Positions 37,391 to 47,163 are shown, counted from the stretch's first letter. The stretch is DNA of 64,000 nucleotides from an uncultured Bacteroides sp. (GCA_902388495.1 CABMPP010000015.1:24903-88902); one strand, 5' to 3'. A program made the numbers and translations. The notes: generated by a model not told the origin, from the sequence alone.

Positions 37391-38749
37391 ATGAAGATGC
37401 AGAGATTTTGGGTAGGCAAAGCACTACTGTTTGCTGCTGCCGTGCTCTATGCCGGTGGTTATGCACAAGCACAAGAGGCGAAGGATACCCTGACCCTGAA
37501 CCTTGACAAGGCGTTGGAGATTGCTCTAAGTGAGAATCCGACCATTAAGGTGGCGAATGAGGAGATTGCCTTGAAGAAAGTGACTCATCAGGAAACCTGG
37601 CAAAACCTGCTTCCGCAGGCAAGTATCGATGGAACATGGAGCCATACGATTACAGCCGCCCAGCTTAATCTGGGAGGACAGTCTTTCAAAATGGGTATGG
37701 ACAACTCCAATACTGTAAGTGGCGCACTGAACATCAGTCTGCCTATATTTGCCCCAAGCGTATATCGGGCTATGTCGATGACAAAGACTGATATCGAGCT
37801 GGCAGTGGAGAAATCGCGTGCTTCCAAGCAAGACTTGGTGAACCAGGTGACGAAGGCATACTACCAGCTGATGCTTTCGCAAGACTCTTACGACGTGTTG
37901 CAGAAGAGCTATAAACTGGCAGAAGACAATTATAACATCGTTAATGCCAAGTATCAGCAAGGAACCGTCAGCGAGTTCGATAAAATCAGTGCCGAGGTAC
38001 AGATGCGCAGCATCAAGCCGAATGTGATTTCCGCAAACAATGCTGTGACATTGTCAAGATTGCAGCTGAAAGTGCTGATGGGAGTTACTGCCGATGTGGA
38101 AATCAAGATTGATGACAATCTGAAGCAGTACGAAACGGATTTGTTTGCCAATCAGCTGGAACAAACCACTGAAGGACTGGTAAACAACACTACGATGAAG
38201 CAGTTGGATTTGAACTGGAAGACACTTCAGCAGAACATCAAGACGTTGCGTACCAACTTCATGCCTACATTGGCTATGAACTATTCTTATCAGTATCAAT
38301 CTTTGAACAATGAGAATTGGGATGTCTTCAGTTACGACTGGGGTGGCAGTTCTTCGCTGGTATTCAGCCTGAGTATTCCTTTATATAAGGCAAGCAATTT
38401 CACCAAGTTGAAAACGAACCGCATCCAGATGCGTCAGTTAGAGCAGAACCGTATCGACACGGAACGTAAGCTGAATATGCAGATCACCAGCTATCAGAAG
38501 AACATGGCCGCCAGTTCGGAGCAGGTTGTCAGCAATCGTGAGAACGTGATGCAGGCGCAGAAAGCCGTGCAGATTGCCGGTAAGCGCTATGAAGTAGGTA
38601 AGGGCACGGTGCTCGAACTGAACACGTCGCAAGTGCAGCTCACCGAGGCGGAACTGACTTACAACCAATCCATTTACGACTATCTGGTGTCTAAGGCCGA
38701 CCTTGACCAGGTGCTGGGAAGAGATTATATAATTAATAAACAGAAATAA
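37391..38749 (+). CDS. TolC-family outer membrane efflux protein
   Basis: The outer-membrane channel of a tripartite pump. 452 residues, with a signal peptide (KALLFAAAVLYAGGYAQA, cleaved near residue 28) and two OEP repeats, roughly residues 35-235 and 250-450. Typical features are LDKALEIALSENPTIKVANE, long coiled-coil stretches such as SQDSYDVLQKSYKLAEDNYN, the YQQGTVSEFDKISAEVQ turn and the second-repeat KRYEVGKGTVLELNTSQVQL. An alternative ATG lies two codons in. The MFP gene follows 15 nt later. Confidence 0.95.
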   Translation: MKMQRFWVGKALLFAAAVLYAGGYAQAQEAKDTLTLNLDKALEIALSENPTIKVANEEIALKKVTHQETWQNLLPQASIDGTWSHTITAAQLNLGGQSFKMGMDNSNTVSGALNISLPIFAPSVYRAMSMTKTDIELAVEKSRASKQDLVNQVTKAYYQLMLSQDSYDVLQKSYKLAEDNYNIVNAKYQQGTVSEFDKISAEVQMRSIKPNVISANNAVTLSRLQLKVLMGVTADVEIKIDDNLKQYETDLFANQLEQTTEGLVNNTTMKQLDLNWKTLQQNIKTLRTNFMPTLAMNYSYQYQSLNNENWDVFSYDWGGSSSLVFSLSIPLYKASNFTKLKTNRIQMRQLEQNRIDTERKLNMQITSYQKNMAASSEQVVSNRENVMQAQKAVQIAGKRYEVGKGTVLELNTSQVQLTEAELTYNQSIYDYLVSKADLDQVLGRDYIINKQK

Positions 38750-38764
38750 AAGAAAAACAACGAT

Positions 38765-39781
38765 ATGAAAAAAGGTTTTCAATTGATTGCCCTGCTGACT
38801 GTTGCACTGCTGGGCGCATGTAGTGGAGATAAAGACAAAACTGCTGCAGAGAAAGTAGACGAAAAGCCGAGAGTGAAGTTAGCCGATGTAGTTGCCCGTC
38901 CTGTGGACCAGATCCAGGAATATACGGCTACGGTAGAGGCTGAAGTGAAAAACAATATCGCTCCCTCTTCTCCGGTGCGCATCGATCGCATCTTTGTAGA
39001 AGTGGGTGACCGTGTGTCCAAAGGACAAAGATTGGTCAGCATGGATGCTGCCAACCTGAAGCAGATAAAGTATCAGCTGGACAACCAGCGGATAGAGTTT
39101 AAGCGCATTGACGAACTCTATAAGGTGGGAGGTGCGTCCAAATCGGAATGGGATGCCGCCAAGATGAATCTTGATATCCGCGAGACTTCCTATAATAACC
39201 TCTTGGAGAATACTGCATTGCTCAGTCCCATCAACGGTGTGGTGACAGCACGTAACTATGATAATGGTGATATGTATAGTGGTGGAGAGCCTGTACTGGT
39301 AGTAGAACAAATCACTCCGGTAAAATTGTACATCAATGTGTCCGAGGGTTACTTTACGAAAGTGAAGAAAGGTGCTCCCGTGTCTGTAAAAATAGACGTT
39401 TACGGTGATGAGGAGTTCGAAGGTAAAATAAGTCTTATTTACCCCACTATTAATCCTGCTACCCGTACTTTCCAGGTAGAAATTCAGCTTGTCAACCGTG
39501 ACCAGCGTGTCCGTCCGGGAATGTTTGCCCGTGCTACATTGAACTTCGGTACACAAGAACATGTGGTGGTACCCGATTTGGCTATTGTGAAGCGTGCCGG
39601 TTCTGGTGACCGCTATGTCTATGTATATAAGGATGGCAAAGTATCTTATAATAAAGTGGAACTGGGCCGCCGTATGGATACTGAGTATGAGTTGATTTCC
39701 GGTGTGGATAATAACTCACAGGTCGTTATTGCCGGACAGACAAAACTGGCCGACGGGGTAGAAGTCGAAGTAGAAAAGTAA
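38765..39781 (+). CDS. RND membrane fusion lipoprotein (AcrA/MexA type)
   Basis: A 338-residue periplasmic adaptor linking pump and channel. It is a lipoprotein (MKKGFQLIALLTVALLGACS, Cys19). The N-terminal lipoyl half-motif is near residues 60-90 (NNIAPSSPVRIDRIFVEVGD), a short helical hairpin covers 95-145, the second lipoyl half is NTALLSPINGVVTARNYDNG, and beta-barrel and membrane-proximal domains follow. The gene lies between the tolC-like and pump genes. Confidence 0.95.
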   Translation: MKKGFQLIALLTVALLGACSGDKDKTAAEKVDEKPRVKLADVVARPVDQIQEYTATVEAEVKNNIAPSSPVRIDRIFVEVGDRVSKGQRLVSMDAANLKQIKYQLDNQRIEFKRIDELYKVGGASKSEWDAAKMNLDIRETSYNNLLENTALLSPINGVVTARNYDNGDMYSGGEPVLVVEQITPVKLYINVSEGYFTKVKKGAPVSVKIDVYGDEEFEGKISLIYPTINPATRTFQVEIQLVNRDQRVRPGMFARATLNFGTQEHVVVPDLAIVKRAGSGDRYVYVYKDGKVSYNKVELGRRMDTEYELISGVDNNSQVVIAGQTKLADGVEVEVEK

Positions 39782-39806
39782 TGATTAACGTAAATCCTTA
39801 AGAAAC

Positions 39807-42800
39807 ATGAGTTTATACGAAGGAGCGGTTAAAAAACCGATTATGACCTCGCTCTGCTTCCTGGCAGTAGCGTTATTTGGTCTGTTCTCTTTATCGAAAT
39901 TGCCGGTAGACCTTTATCCGGATATTGAGACCAACACCATTATGGTGATGACCTCGTATGCGGGTGCCAGTGCATCGGATATTGAGAACAACGTGACCCG
40001 TCCGTTGGAGAATACGCTGAACTCTGTCAGCAATCTGAAGCATATCACCTCCCGTTCATCAGAAAATATCTCTGTAATTACGCTGGAGTTTGAATACGGA
40101 TATGACATCGACGTGCTGACCAATGATGTGCGCGATAAACTGGACATGGTAAGTTCACAGCTTCCGGATGAAGTGGAAACCCCTATCATCTTTAAGTTCA
40201 GTACAGACATGATTCCTATCCTGCTGCTTTCTGTGCAGGCGGAGGAGAGCCAACCGGCACTCTATAAGATATTGGATGACAATATTGTGAACCCGTTGGC
40301 GCGTGTGCCGGGTGTGGGTACGGTATCCATCTCGGGTGCACCCAAGCGTGAGGTGAACGTTTATTGTGACCCCAACAAGCTGGATGCTTATAACCTTTCT
40401 GTGGAAACCATCAGTTCCATCATCAGTGCCGAGAACCGCAATACGCCGGGTGGTACTTTCGATGTGGGAAACAACACCTATTCACTGCGTGTGGAGGGTG
40501 AGTTCAAAGATCCCAAAGAGATGGAGAACATCGTGGTGGGTACGCACAACGGAGCTTCCGTTTATCTGCGTGATGTGGCAACGGTAGTAGACTCTGTGGA
40601 GGAGCGTGCACAAAAGACGTACAGCAACGGTGTGCAAGGTGCTATGATTGTAGTACAGAAGCAGTCGGGCGCCAATTCCGTAGCTATTTCGCAGAAAGTT
40701 ATCGACATGTTGCCGCAGCTGCAAAAGTCGCTGCCCAGTGATGTGAAGTTGGGCATCATTGTCAATACTTCCGATAACATCTTGAATACTATTGACAGTT
40801 TGGAGGAAACCATTATATACGCCATGCTGTTCGTAATCCTGGTTGTATTTGTCTTTCTGGGGCGTTGGCGTGCTACGGTCATCATCTGTATCACTATTCC
40901 GATGTCATTGGTTGCTTCGTTTATCTATCTGGGCATTATTGACGGCGGTTCGCTGAATATTATCTCGCTCTCTTGTCTCTCCATTGCCATCGGTAATGTG
41001 GTGGATGACGCGATTGTGGTACTTGAAAATGTGACTACCCATATTGAGCGAGGGGCGGAACCGAAACAAGCGGCGGTACATGGCACGAATGAGGTGGCCA
41101 TTTCCGTAATAGCCTCTACGTTGACCATGATTGCGGTATTCTTCCCGTTGACGATGGTAAGCGGTATGTCCGGTGTATTGTTCCGCCAGTTGGGATGGAT
41201 GATGTGTGTGATTATGACTGTTTCCACTGTTTCGGCTTTGTCATTTACTCCGATGATGTGTGCGCAACTCTTGCGCTTGCAGAAAAAACAGAGCAAGATG
41301 TTCATTGCCTTTTACAAACCGATCCAGCGTGGACTCGACGCCCTTGATGTATGGTATCAGAATCGCTTGAACTGGGCTGTACGCCATCGGAAGACTATCG
41401 TTGTGGGCTGTGCCGTTTTCTTCGCGGCAAGTTTGTTCTGCGCCAAGTACATTGGTACGGAGTTCTTCCCGGCAGCCGACAACAGCCGTATCGGTGTGAA
41501 GCTTCAGTTGCCTATCGGTGCCCGTGTGGAACGTGCGCAGGCATTGGCTTCGGAGCTGACGGATAAGTGGATGAAGCGTTACGAAGGTGTGATGAAAGTC
41601 TGCAACTATACTGTGGGACAAGCCGACTCGGACAATACATTCGCTTCTATGCAGGATAATGGCAGCCATATCATCAGCTTCAACATCAGTTTGGTGAGTC
41701 CGGGTGACCGTGATGTGACGCTGGAGGCAGTCTGCGATGAGATGCGTGAAGACCTGAAAGCCTATCCCGAGTTGGACAAGGCGCAGGTAATTCTTGGTGG
41801 TAGTACCGGTGGCATGAGTGCCCAGGCCAGTGCCGACTTTGAGGTTTACGGTTATGACTTTACTGCTACCGACCAAGTATCGGCCGAACTGAAAGAGAAG
41901 TTATTGCAAGTGAAAGGTGTGAGTGAGGTAAACATCAGCCGTCAGGATTACCAACCCGAATACCAGGTGGACTTCGACCGTGAGAAGTTGGCATTGCATG
42001 GTCTGAACCTGTCGACGGCTTCGAGCTACCTTCGTAACCGCGTGAATGGTGCTTTGGCTTCCTATTATCGTGAGGACGGTGACGAGTACGATATCCGGGT
42101 GCGCTATGCCCCTGAGTTCCGTACCAAGATTGAGGATCTGGAGAATATACTTATTTATACTCCTTCCGGAGAAGGCATCCGTGTGAAAGATCTTGGTAAA
42201 GTAGTCGAGCGTTCGGCTCCTCCTACTATCGAGCGTAAAGACCGTGAACGTATTGTAACTGTATCTGCTGTCATCTCCGGTGCTCCGCTGGGCGATGTTG
42301 TGGCCGAAGGTAATGCCATTATCGACAAGATGGATCTTCCGAGCGGTGTTTCTATCCAGATTTCGGGTTCGTACGAAGACCAGCAGGATTCGTTCTCCGA
42401 CTTGGGTACACTGGCCGTACTGATTGTCATTCTGGTATTTATTGTGATGGCAGCCCAGTTCGAGTCTCTGACCTATCCGTTCATTATCATGTTCTCCATT
42501 CCGTTCGCATTCAGCGGTGTGTTGATGGCGCTCTTCTTTACGGGTACAAACCTGAACGTAATGAGTTTGCTGGGTGGAATTATGTTGATCGGTATTGTGG
42601 TGAAGAATGGTATTGTGCTTATCGACTACATTACGCTTTGTCGTGAGCGTGGTATGGCGGTACTTCATTCTGTAGTTACGGCAGGCCGTAGCCGTCTGCG
42701 TCCGGTATTGATGACTACGTTGACTACCATCCTCGGTATGGTGCCGATGGCTGTAGGACAGGGCGAAGGTGCTGAAATGTGGCGTCCGCTGGGTGTTGCC

Positions 42801-42977
42801 GTGATTGGCGGTCTGACGGTGTCTACTATTCTGACGTTGATTCTGGTTCCTGTGCTTTATTGCTCGTTTGCCGGCATCGGTATCAAGCGTACACGTGGCA
42901 AGATTAAGAAAGATCGTGAGTTGAACGACTATTATTTGTCACATAAGGACAAGATGACGAAACCGAAGAAACAATGA
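39807..42977 (+). CDS. RND efflux pump, HAE1-like
   Basis: A 1056-residue inner-membrane proton antiporter with twelve predicted helices and two large periplasmic loops. TM4 carries the proton-relay pair Asp400-Asp401 in GNVVDDAIVVLENV, which fits the HAE1 (hydrophobic/amphiphilic drug) group rather than the heavy-metal group, and TM10 has IGIVVKNGIVLIDY with the expected Lys. The N-terminus (KPIMTSLCFLAVALFGLFSL) and the TM11 region GRSRLRPVLMTTLTTILGM are typical. Substrate cannot be predicted. It is 25 nt before the PII-like gene. Confidence 0.96.
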   Translation: MSLYEGAVKKPIMTSLCFLAVALFGLFSLSKLPVDLYPDIETNTIMVMTSYAGASASDIENNVTRPLENTLNSVSNLKHITSRSSENISVITLEFEYGYDIDVLTNDVRDKLDMVSSQLPDEVETPIIFKFSTDMIPILLLSVQAEESQPALYKILDDNIVNPLARVPGVGTVSISGAPKREVNVYCDPNKLDAYNLSVETISSIISAENRNTPGGTFDVGNNTYSLRVEGEFKDPKEMENIVVGTHNGASVYLRDVATVVDSVEERAQKTYSNGVQGAMIVVQKQSGANSVAISQKVIDMLPQLQKSLPSDVKLGIIVNTSDNILNTIDSLEETIIYAMLFVILVVFVFLGRWRATVIICITIPMSLVASFIYLGIIDGGSLNIISLSCLSIAIGNVVDDAIVVLENVTTHIERGAEPKQAAVHGTNEVAISVIASTLTMIAVFFPLTMVSGMSGVLFRQLGWMMCVIMTVSTVSALSFTPMMCAQLLRLQKKQSKMFIAFYKPIQRGLDALDVWYQNRLNWAVRHRKTIVVGCAVFFAASLFCAKYIGTEFFPAADNSRIGVKLQLPIGARVERAQALASELTDKWMKRYEGVMKVCNYTVGQADSDNTFASMQDNGSHIISFNISLVSPGDRDVTLEAVCDEMREDLKAYPELDKAQVILGGSTGGMSAQASADFEVYGYDFTATDQVSAELKEKLLQVKGVSEVNISRQDYQPEYQVDFDREKLALHGLNLSTASSYLRNRVNGALASYYREDGDEYDIRVRYAPEFRTKIEDLENILIYTPSGEGIRVKDLGKVVERSAPPTIERKDRERIVTVSAVISGAPLGDVVAEGNAIIDKMDLPSGVSIQISGSYEDQQDSFSDLGTLAVLIVILVFIVMAAQFESLTYPFIIMFSIPFAFSGVLMALFFTGTNLNVMSLLGGIMLIGIVVKNGIVLIDYITLCRERGMAVLHSVVTAGRSRLRPVLMTTLTTILGMVPMAVGQGEGAEMWRPLGVAVIGGLTVSTILTLILVPVLYCSFAGIGIKRTRGKIKKDRELNDYYLSHKDKMTKPKKQ

Positions 42978-43002
42978 TTGTAACTTGTAATTAGTAATTG
43001 AT

Positions 43003-43296
43003 ATGAAATCAGTATTTATCACATTCGACCAAGCGTTCTTTGAGCGCATTATGGCATTACTCGACCGACAGAACTGTCGTGGCTTTAGCTATTGGCAACA
43101 AGTGCAGGGGCGCGGCAGCAAGACGGGTGAACCGCACTATGGCAGCCACGCATGGCCCAGTATGTGTTCTGCCATCATCACCATAGTGGAGGATGCCAAA
43201 GTAGACCCGCTACTTGATGCACTCCACAAAATGGATGTGGAGACCGAGCAATTGGGACTCCGGGCTTTCGTCTGGAACATTGAAAAGACTATTTGA
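43003..43296 (+). CDS. Small PII-like protein in the RND operon
   Basis: A 97-residue cytosolic protein with a PII-like alternation of strands and helices: strand KSVFITFDQ, helix AFFERIMALLDRQNC, the turn QVQGRGSKTGEPHYG at the place of the PII T-loop region, strand SAIITIVED, helix VDPLLDALHKM and strand LRAFVWNIEK. It lacks the full-length T-loop with its modified Tyr, so it is not GlnB or GlnK. Related small PII-like proteins are known beside transporters and metal RND pumps; here it could sense a nucleotide or metal and act on the pump. It is the last gene before a strong terminator. Confidence 0.65.
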   Translation: MKSVFITFDQAFFERIMALLDRQNCRGFSYWQQVQGRGSKTGEPHYGSHAWPSMCSAIITIVEDAKVDPLLDALHKMDVETEQLGLRAFVWNIEKTI

Positions 43297-43321
43297 TAGC
43301 CCTTGAGATCTTGATAAATTG

Positions 43322-43368
43322 TTATCCCCGGAGAAAAAAGATGTTTTCTTCGGGGATAATTCTTTTTG
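43322..43368 (+). terminator. Terminator of the RND operon
   Basis: A 16-bp stem, TTATCCCCGGAGAAAA (43322-43337) with TTTTCTTCGGGGATAA (43344-43359), closes a 6-nt loop, with one G-T pair, and is followed by TTCTTTTTG. Confidence 0.9.
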
Positions 43369-43396
43369 TCTGTATATGTTTTTCCCTCCTATTCTC

Positions 43397-43404
43397 TATC
43401 TTTG
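43397..43404 (+). promoter_or_regulatory. -7 element for the SGNH-MBOAT operon
   Basis: TATCTTTG is an exact -7 match 16 nt before the ATG at 43421. The TTTG at 43365 is 28 nt away, too far for a normal -33 element, so the promoter may need an activator or be weak. Confidence 0.55.
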
Positions 43405-43420
43405 CGCCCGGATTCGAGTT

Positions 43421-44800
43421 ATGAAGAAGAATGTATTGGTACATACGGGTATATTGGCGTTCATCGTGATGGGTGCGCTGCTGTTGTTGCATCTGCTGCC
43501 GGGCATGACGATAGGCGGGCATGTGCTGAGGCGTGTGGATATACTCAGTGATATACGTCCTCCTTCTTCCAAACCGGTCAGTGAGCAACCGGACAGCCTG
43601 TTGCCTCCTCCGCCCAAGGTGAAACCTGCGTTTGTAGATACTTGCCGCTCGGGTATGACCTGCATTGAGGATTATAGCGACTCCACCCTACGGGGTATGA
43701 CACTGTTCTACCGGGCACTCGATGAACTTGCCCGAAAGCCCCGGCCTGTGCGCATTGCTTATTTCGGCGATTCCTTCATCGAAGCCGATATCTTGACGGC
43801 CGATCTTCGTGAGATGCTTCAGAAGAAGTATGGAGGTTGCGGTGTGGGCTTCGTTACTATCACTTCCATGACCAGCGGATTCCGTCCTACGGTGCGTCAT
43901 TCTTTCAGTGGGTGGCAGAGTCACTCTGTGATGGATTCGGTATTCTTCGACCGCAACAAGCAAGGCGTTTCGGGACATTACTTCATTCCCACCGTCGGTG
44001 CATCTGTAGAGCTGAAAGGGCAGAAGACGTATGCTTCGCGACTTGATACCTGCCAGCGTGCCAGCATCTTCTTTTATAATCGGGGAGAGGTTACTCTTTC
44101 CGTCAGTGTAAACCGGGGCGAGAGCACTACCGAGACTTTTGCGCCAATCGACGACTTGCGGGAAATGAGTGTGGAAGGCAACATCGGCTCGGTACGTTGG
44201 ACGGTAGAGGGAGCTGATTCTACACTATTCTATGGGCTGGCGATGGACGGGCTCACGGGCATTGCGCTGGACAACTTCTCGTTGCGTGGCAGTTCCGGAC
44301 TTTCGTTGCGTTCGGTTCCTGTGTGGATGATGCGCGAGTTTAATGAGCAGCGGCCCTATGATTTGATCATCCTGCAATTCGGACTGAATGTAGCTACCGA
44401 GCGCGGACGGAATTATGATAGATACATTGCAGGCATGCAGACTACGTTGCAGCGCTTGAAGGAGGCATTTCCGCAAGCGGGTATCCTGGTGGTCAGCGTG
44501 GGCGACCGCGATTATAAGACGGAAGATGGCGAACTGCGCACAATGCCCGGCATCAAGAATCTGGTGCGCTACCAACAGAATCTGGCAGCGGATGAGGCGG
44601 TTGCCTTCTGGAATATGTTCGAAGCGATGGGCGGAGAGGGCAGTATGGCGGAGATGGTGCATGCCAAGCCGTCTCAGGCTAATTATGACTACACGCATAT
44701 CAACTTCCGGGGCGGAAAGCGCCTGGCAGGACTGATGTATGAGGCGCTGATATATGGTAAGGAGCAGTATGACAGGAGGATGGAGTATGAGGCGGAATAG
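43421..44800 (+). CDS. Membrane-anchored SGNH/GDSL hydrolase-like protein
   Basis: 459 residues with one N-terminal transmembrane helix (HTGILAFIVMGALLLLHLLP, residues 8-27), then a proline-rich linker (PPSSKP, LLPPPPKVKP). The SGNH block I is YFGDSFIEADI with Asp117-Ser118, block III has LQFGLNVATERG, and block V is the DxxH pair Asp423/His426 in YDYTHINFRG. The ATG at 43421 is chosen because the earlier TTG codon lies inside the terminator. SGNH proteins in such clusters transfer or remove acetyl groups on extracytoplasmic glycans. It overlaps the next gene by 14 nt. Confidence 0.88.
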   Translation: MKKNVLVHTGILAFIVMGALLLLHLLPGMTIGGHVLRRVDILSDIRPPSSKPVSEQPDSLLPPPPKVKPAFVDTCRSGMTCIEDYSDSTLRGMTLFYRALDELARKPRPVRIAYFGDSFIEADILTADLREMLQKKYGGCGVGFVTITSMTSGFRPTVRHSFSGWQSHSVMDSVFFDRNKQGVSGHYFIPTVGASVELKGQKTYASRLDTCQRASIFFYNRGEVTLSVSVNRGESTTETFAPIDDLREMSVEGNIGSVRWTVEGADSTLFYGLAMDGLTGIALDNFSLRGSSGLSLRSVPVWMMREFNEQRPYDLIILQFGLNVATERGRNYDRYIAGMQTTLQRLKEAFPQAGILVVSVGDRDYKTEDGELRTMPGIKNLVRYQQNLAADEAVAFWNMFEAMGGEGSMAEMVHAKPSQANYDYTHINFRGGKRLAGLMYEALIYGKEQYDRRMEYEAE

Positions 44801-45704
44801 ACTATCGTTCGTTATCTTTTTCTTGCTGTGTTTCCTGTCCCTTCATGCCCAGGATGCACTCCCTTCCCGTTCTCTTGTCAGCAAAGCCGCGGCAGATTGT
44901 GACACCCTTTATCTCTATTCCCAGCGTACGGACACGGTTGCTGTGCCTATAGTTGTTCTGCCCACCGCTTTTCATCAGCTGAGGGAGAATGAACTGACGG
45001 ACAGCCTCGGCATCCTTCGTCCCTTTTGGGAGAAGCTGCGTCTGGTTCGTCTCGGCACTTTTACCGCAGATACTCTCGGCACTTCTTCCGATACCCTCCG
45101 TATTGTGCATATTGGCGACAGCCATATCCGCGGGCATATCTTCCCCCGCACTACCGGCGAGTTGTTGCAGCAAACGTTCGGTGCCATCTCTTATACCGAT
45201 GTCGGCATCAACGGCGCTTTCTGCACCACCTTCACCCGTCCGGACCGTGTGAAAGCGATTGCCGCCCTGCATCCCGACCTGCTGATACTCTCTTTCGGTA
45301 CCAACGAGAGCCACAACCGCCGCTACAACGCGCAACTGCATTATCACCAGATGGACGAACTGGTGCGCATGCTTCGCGAGAGCCTGCCGGATGTACCTAT
45401 GCTGATGACAACGCCTCCCGGTTCCTACGAAAGTACACGTGTGAGCCGTCGGCGCCGCACTTACAAGATTAATCCCCGCACTGCCATCACGGTGCAGACT
45501 ATCCGCCGCTATGCCGATGCAAACGGCCTGGCTGTGTGGGACATGTACGAGATTCTGGGTGGCATCCGCCGTGCCTGTCTCAACTGGCAGGAGGCCGGAC
45601 TGATGCGTCCCGACCATATCCATTATCTGCCCGATGGCTATCACCTGCAAGGAGAGTTATTCCATCAGGCCTTACTAAAAGCTTACAACGACTATGTGGA
45701 ATAG
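44787..45704 (+). CDS. Exported SGNH/GDSL hydrolase-like protein
   Basis: A 305-residue protein with a signal peptide (MRRNRLSFVIFFLLCFLSLH, cleaved near AQD). Block I is IVHIGDSHIRGH with Asp111-Ser112, block III SFGTNESHN, and block V Asp276-x-x-His279 in RPDHIHYLPDGYHL, so a complete catalytic triad is plausible. The ATG at 44787, inside the end of the previous gene, gives the natural signal peptide; an earlier in-frame ATG at 44754 would not. It overlaps the MBOAT gene by 11 nt. Confidence 0.88.
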   Translation: MRRNRLSFVIFFLLCFLSLHAQDALPSRSLVSKAAADCDTLYLYSQRTDTVAVPIVVLPTAFHQLRENELTDSLGILRPFWEKLRLVRLGTFTADTLGTSSDTLRIVHIGDSHIRGHIFPRTTGELLQQTFGAISYTDVGINGAFCTTFTRPDRVKAIAALHPDLLILSFGTNESHNRRYNAQLHYHQMDELVRMLRESLPDVPMLMTTPPGSYESTRVSRRRRTYKINPRTAITVQTIRRYADANGLAVWDMYEILGGIRRACLNWQEAGLMRPDHIHYLPDGYHLQGELFHQALLKAYNDYVE

Positions 45705-47163
45705 GCTAACGGATATTTTTACTTACGACCCGCAGGCACCGATGATATTCAGTAGTGGTATTTTCCTGTGGCTGTTTGCAGCATTTATCTTCTTCTACTT
45801 GCTGCTGCAACGGCGTGCAACGGCACGTTTGATGTTTGTTACGCTGTTTTCCTATTACTTCTATTATAAGAGTAGCGGTACTTATTTCTTTCTGCTTGCC
45901 CTGGTCACGGTGAGCGATTTCCTGATAGCTCATTTTATGGACCGCACTACCACCCGCTGGCGGCGCAAAGCATGGGTGGTGCTGAGCCTCACCATCAACC
46001 TGGGATTGCTGTGCTACTTCAAATATACCAATTTCCTTTTAGATTTCTTTGCTTCCCTTACAGGCGGCAAGTTCGAGGCAATGGATATCTTTTTGCCTGT
46101 GGGCATTTCATTTTTTACATTCCAGTCGCTGAGTTATACCATTGATGTGTATCGCAAGGAGATAACGCCCCTTACCAATCTGCTGGATTATGCGTTCTAT
46201 GTCTCTTTCTTTCCGCAACTTGTAGCAGGTCCCATTGTGCGTGCACGCGACTTTATTCCGCAGATACGCCGTCCGCTGTTCGTATCGCCGGAGATGTTCG
46301 GACGGGGTATCTTCCTTATTGCCAGCGGTCTTTTCAAGAAGGCAATCATTTCCGACTATATCAGTATCAACTTTGTGGAGCGCATTTTCGACAACCCTAC
46401 GCTTTACTCCGGAGTAGAGAACCTGATGGGCGTTTACGGTTATGCCTTACAGATTTATTGCGACTTCTCGGGATATAGTGATATGGCTATCGGCATTGCC
46501 TTGTTGCTGGGGTTTCACTTCAATATAAATTTCGATTCTCCCTATAAGTCCGCTTCCATTACGGAGTTCTGGCGTAGGTGGCACATCTCGCTGTCCAGCT
46601 GGCTGAGGGATTATCTGTACATTTCACTGGGAGGCAACCGCAAAGGGAAAATCCGGCAGTATGCCAATCTTATCATCACCATGTTTTTGGGTGGATTGTG
46701 GCACGGTGCTTCCTGGAACTTTGTGCTTTGGGGAGTAATGCACGGGGTGGCGCTTGCTGCACATAAATTCTGGATGACGCTTACCGGACGCAAAAAAGGA
46801 GAGCGGAGCCACGGCATTCGTCGGTTCTTCGGCATCGTCATCACTTTCCACTTTGTATGTTTCTGCTGGATCTTTTTCCGTAATGCGGAGTTTTCTACTT
46901 CGATAGATATGCTGAGGCAGATATTCACTACGTTCCGTCCGCAGCTGTTCCCGCAGTTGGTAGAGGGATATTGGGAGGTATTTGCATTGATGGCATTAGG
47001 CTACTTCCTGCACTTTGTACCGGACAGTTGGGAACGTGCCTGTACAAAAACAGTAATCCGCCTCCCCCTGCTGGGAAAGGCGGTACTGATAGTTGCTGTG
47101 ATTTATCTGGTCATTCAGATGAAAAGTTCGGAAATCCAGCCGTTCATTTACTTCCAGTTCTGA
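45694..47163 (+). CDS. MBOAT-family O-acyltransferase (AlgI-like)
   Basis: A 489-residue inner-membrane protein with about ten to twelve helices. Signatures are PVGISFFTFQSLSYTIDVYR near 135, FFPQLVAGPIVRARDFIPQI near 172, YCDFSGYSDMAIGIALLLGF near 255, the ITEFWRRWHISLSSWLRDYL segment near 290, and the catalytic-site histidine His337 in LGGLWHGASWNFVLWG with His350 following. AlgI-type proteins pass acetyl groups across the membrane to SGNH partners that acetylate an exported polysaccharide; the two preceding SGNH genes overlap this one and fit that scheme. The glycan is unknown. Confidence 0.93.
   Translation: MWNRLTDIFTYDPQAPMIFSSGIFLWLFAAFIFFYLLLQRRATARLMFVTLFSYYFYYKSSGTYFFLLALVTVSDFLIAHFMDRTTTRWRRKAWVVLSLTINLGLLCYFKYTNFLLDFFASLTGGKFEAMDIFLPVGISFFTFQSLSYTIDVYRKEITPLTNLLDYAFYVSFFPQLVAGPIVRARDFIPQIRRPLFVSPEMFGRGIFLIASGLFKKAIISDYISINFVERIFDNPTLYSGVENLMGVYGYALQIYCDFSGYSDMAIGIALLLGFHFNINFDSPYKSASITEFWRRWHISLSSWLRDYLYISLGGNRKGKIRQYANLIITMFLGGLWHGASWNFVLWGVMHGVALAAHKFWMTLTGRKKGERSHGIRRFFGIVITFHFVCFCWIFFRNAEFSTSIDMLRQIFTTFRPQLFPQLVEGYWEVFALMALGYFLHFVPDSWERACTKTVIRLPLLGKAVLIVAVIYLVIQMKSSEIQPFIYFQF

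Noticed and set aside
45026..45472. 148-codon frame within the second SGNH gene
   Set aside because: Out-of-frame shadow rich in Arg, His and Tyr with no start signal.
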